Source: Actinomycetota bacterium (GTDB taxonomy: Bacteria > Actinomycetota > Thermoleophilia > Gaiellales > Gaiellaceae). Taken from it: DNA of 5,590 nt. Every line of letters starts with the position of its first letter. Position 1 is the first letter of the stretch. Shown here in pieces: positions 5,196-5,590 of the stretch. The position numbers and the translations under genes were made by a program. The stretch covers positions 1 through 5,590 of the forward strand of contig JACCYG010000127.1 of NCBI GenBank assembly GCA_013696595.1, given 5' to 3'. Under the pieces are notes generated by a model that worked only from the letters and a program-made list of their open reading frames with translations, was not told the origin of the DNA and did not search any database.

Positions 5196-5521
5196 CCCCC
5201 GAAAGCAACCGCCCGCTGGTCGAGATTCTCTACTTCGACGGTTGCCCGAATCACGAAGGGGCACGGTCGCTCGTGGAGTCCGTCGCTCGGGAACTGGCCC
5301 TCGAGCCCGAGGTTCGGCTCGTCAACGTGTCTGATCCGGAGGCTGCTGAGCGCGAGCGCTTCCTCGGCTCACCCACCATTCGAGTCAACCGCCGCGACAT
5401 CGAGCCGGGCGCCGACGAGCGCACCGAGTTCGTCTATTCCTGCCGCGTCTACCGGACCGATGCCGGCCTCGCCGGCCAGCCGGATGAGAAGTGGCTTCGC
5501 GACGCACTCTCGCATGCCTAG
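5192..5521 (+). CDS. Small thioredoxin-fold protein, possibly DF-family (seleno)protein type
   Basis: A 109-residue soluble protein. It opens with a beta strand and a thioredoxin-like site, ILYFDGCPNHEGA (C18-P-N-H21), and has a cis-proline loop FLGSPTIRVN (P61), then SCRVYR (C84) near the end. The pattern matches short proteins I recall annotated as DF family (seleno)protein or thioredoxin-like, often near metal-resistance genes. Only C18 sits in the usual active-site position, the second cysteine being replaced by His. C84 might act as partner or as a metal ligand. No in-frame TGA suggests selenocysteine. The ATG overlaps the stop of the membrane gene by 4 bases and has AAGGAG at 5 bases, so it belongs to the repressor operon. 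A cytoplasmic metal or thiol carrier passing ligand between the membrane protein and the flavoprotein is a reasonable inference, not shown. Confidence 0.75.
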   Translation: MTPESNRPLVEILYFDGCPNHEGARSLVESVARELALEPEVRLVNVSDPEAAERERFLGSPTIRVNRRDIEPGADERTEFVYSCRVYRTDAGLAGQPDEKWLRDALSHA

Positions 5522-5528
5522 CACCGAT

Positions 5529-5553
5529 CCCTGAACCCGTAAGGGGTCAAGGG
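5529..5553 (+). terminator. Imperfect hairpin after the metal operon
   Basis: CCC-TGAACCC (5529-5538) pairs with GGGGTCA-A-GGG (5543-5553) around a GTAA tetraloop of GNRA type. There is one A/G mismatch and one bulged A. It begins 8 bases after the last stop codon, a fitting place for a terminator, but no T-run follows. It could instead be a regulator binding site for a gene beyond the window. The rest of the tail (5554-5590) shows nothing recognisable. Confidence 0.4.
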
Positions 5554-5590
5554 CGGCTGCACTAGTAGATCGCGGCGCGCTGTACTGCGC

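Noticed and set aside
1..5590. CRISPR array, insertion sequence, integrase or attachment site
   Set aside because: No regularly spaced repeats, transposase or recombinase motifs, or terminal inverted repeats were seen.

Overview
The window is GC-rich, with frequent GTG starts, G/C-ending codons and clear Shine-Dalgarno sites. An ECF sigma factor, a soluble zinc anti-sigma factor and a CmtR-like ArsR repressor all fit a high-GC actinobacterium. A soil lineage such as Thermoleophilia is a guess from style only; no rRNA or other phylogenetic marker is present.

Left block (about 1-2456, all minus strand). Read in transcription order it holds a 90-residue zinc-binding anti-sigma factor (2456-2184), a membrane-anchored TlpA/ResA-like thioredoxin with a WCPGC active site (2107-1499), a MauE-family four-helix membrane protein overlapping it by 4 bases (1502-1029), and, after 194 bases, the first 278 codons of a radical SAM enzyme running off the left edge (834-<1). 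That enzyme has the cysteine layout of the tetraether lipid synthase (Tes/MJ0619) family. TlpA and MauE look like an extracytoplasmic thiol-redox pair; whether the radical SAM enzyme works with them is inference from gene order.

Middle. An ECF sigma factor (2555-3118, plus strand) starts head-to-head with the anti-sigma gene, 98 bases away. This is unusual, since such pairs are normally cotranscribed. The sigma gene ends 9 bases from the end of the convergent flavoprotein gene.

Right block (3128-5521). A two-way locus resembles a small mercury/soft-metal resistance region. A class-I pyridine nucleotide-disulfide oxidoreductase (4489-3128, minus) diverges from a tight plus-strand operon of an ArsR/SmtB repressor with CmtR-type cysteines (4596-4952), a MerF-like two-helix membrane protein with a vicinal cysteine pair (4953-5195), and a small thioredoxin-fold protein (5192-5521). 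The 106-base divergent gap holds a well-spaced promoter, an AT-rich repeat and a short palindrome, and is probably where the repressor acts on both sides. The layout recalls the Streptomyces lividans mer region (an ArsR-type regulator with transport genes, divergent from the reductase). However, the oxidoreductase lacks the MerA C-terminal cysteine pair and has Phe where disulfide reductases have the catalytic His, so this may be a variant system. The last 69 bases hold only an imperfect hairpin.
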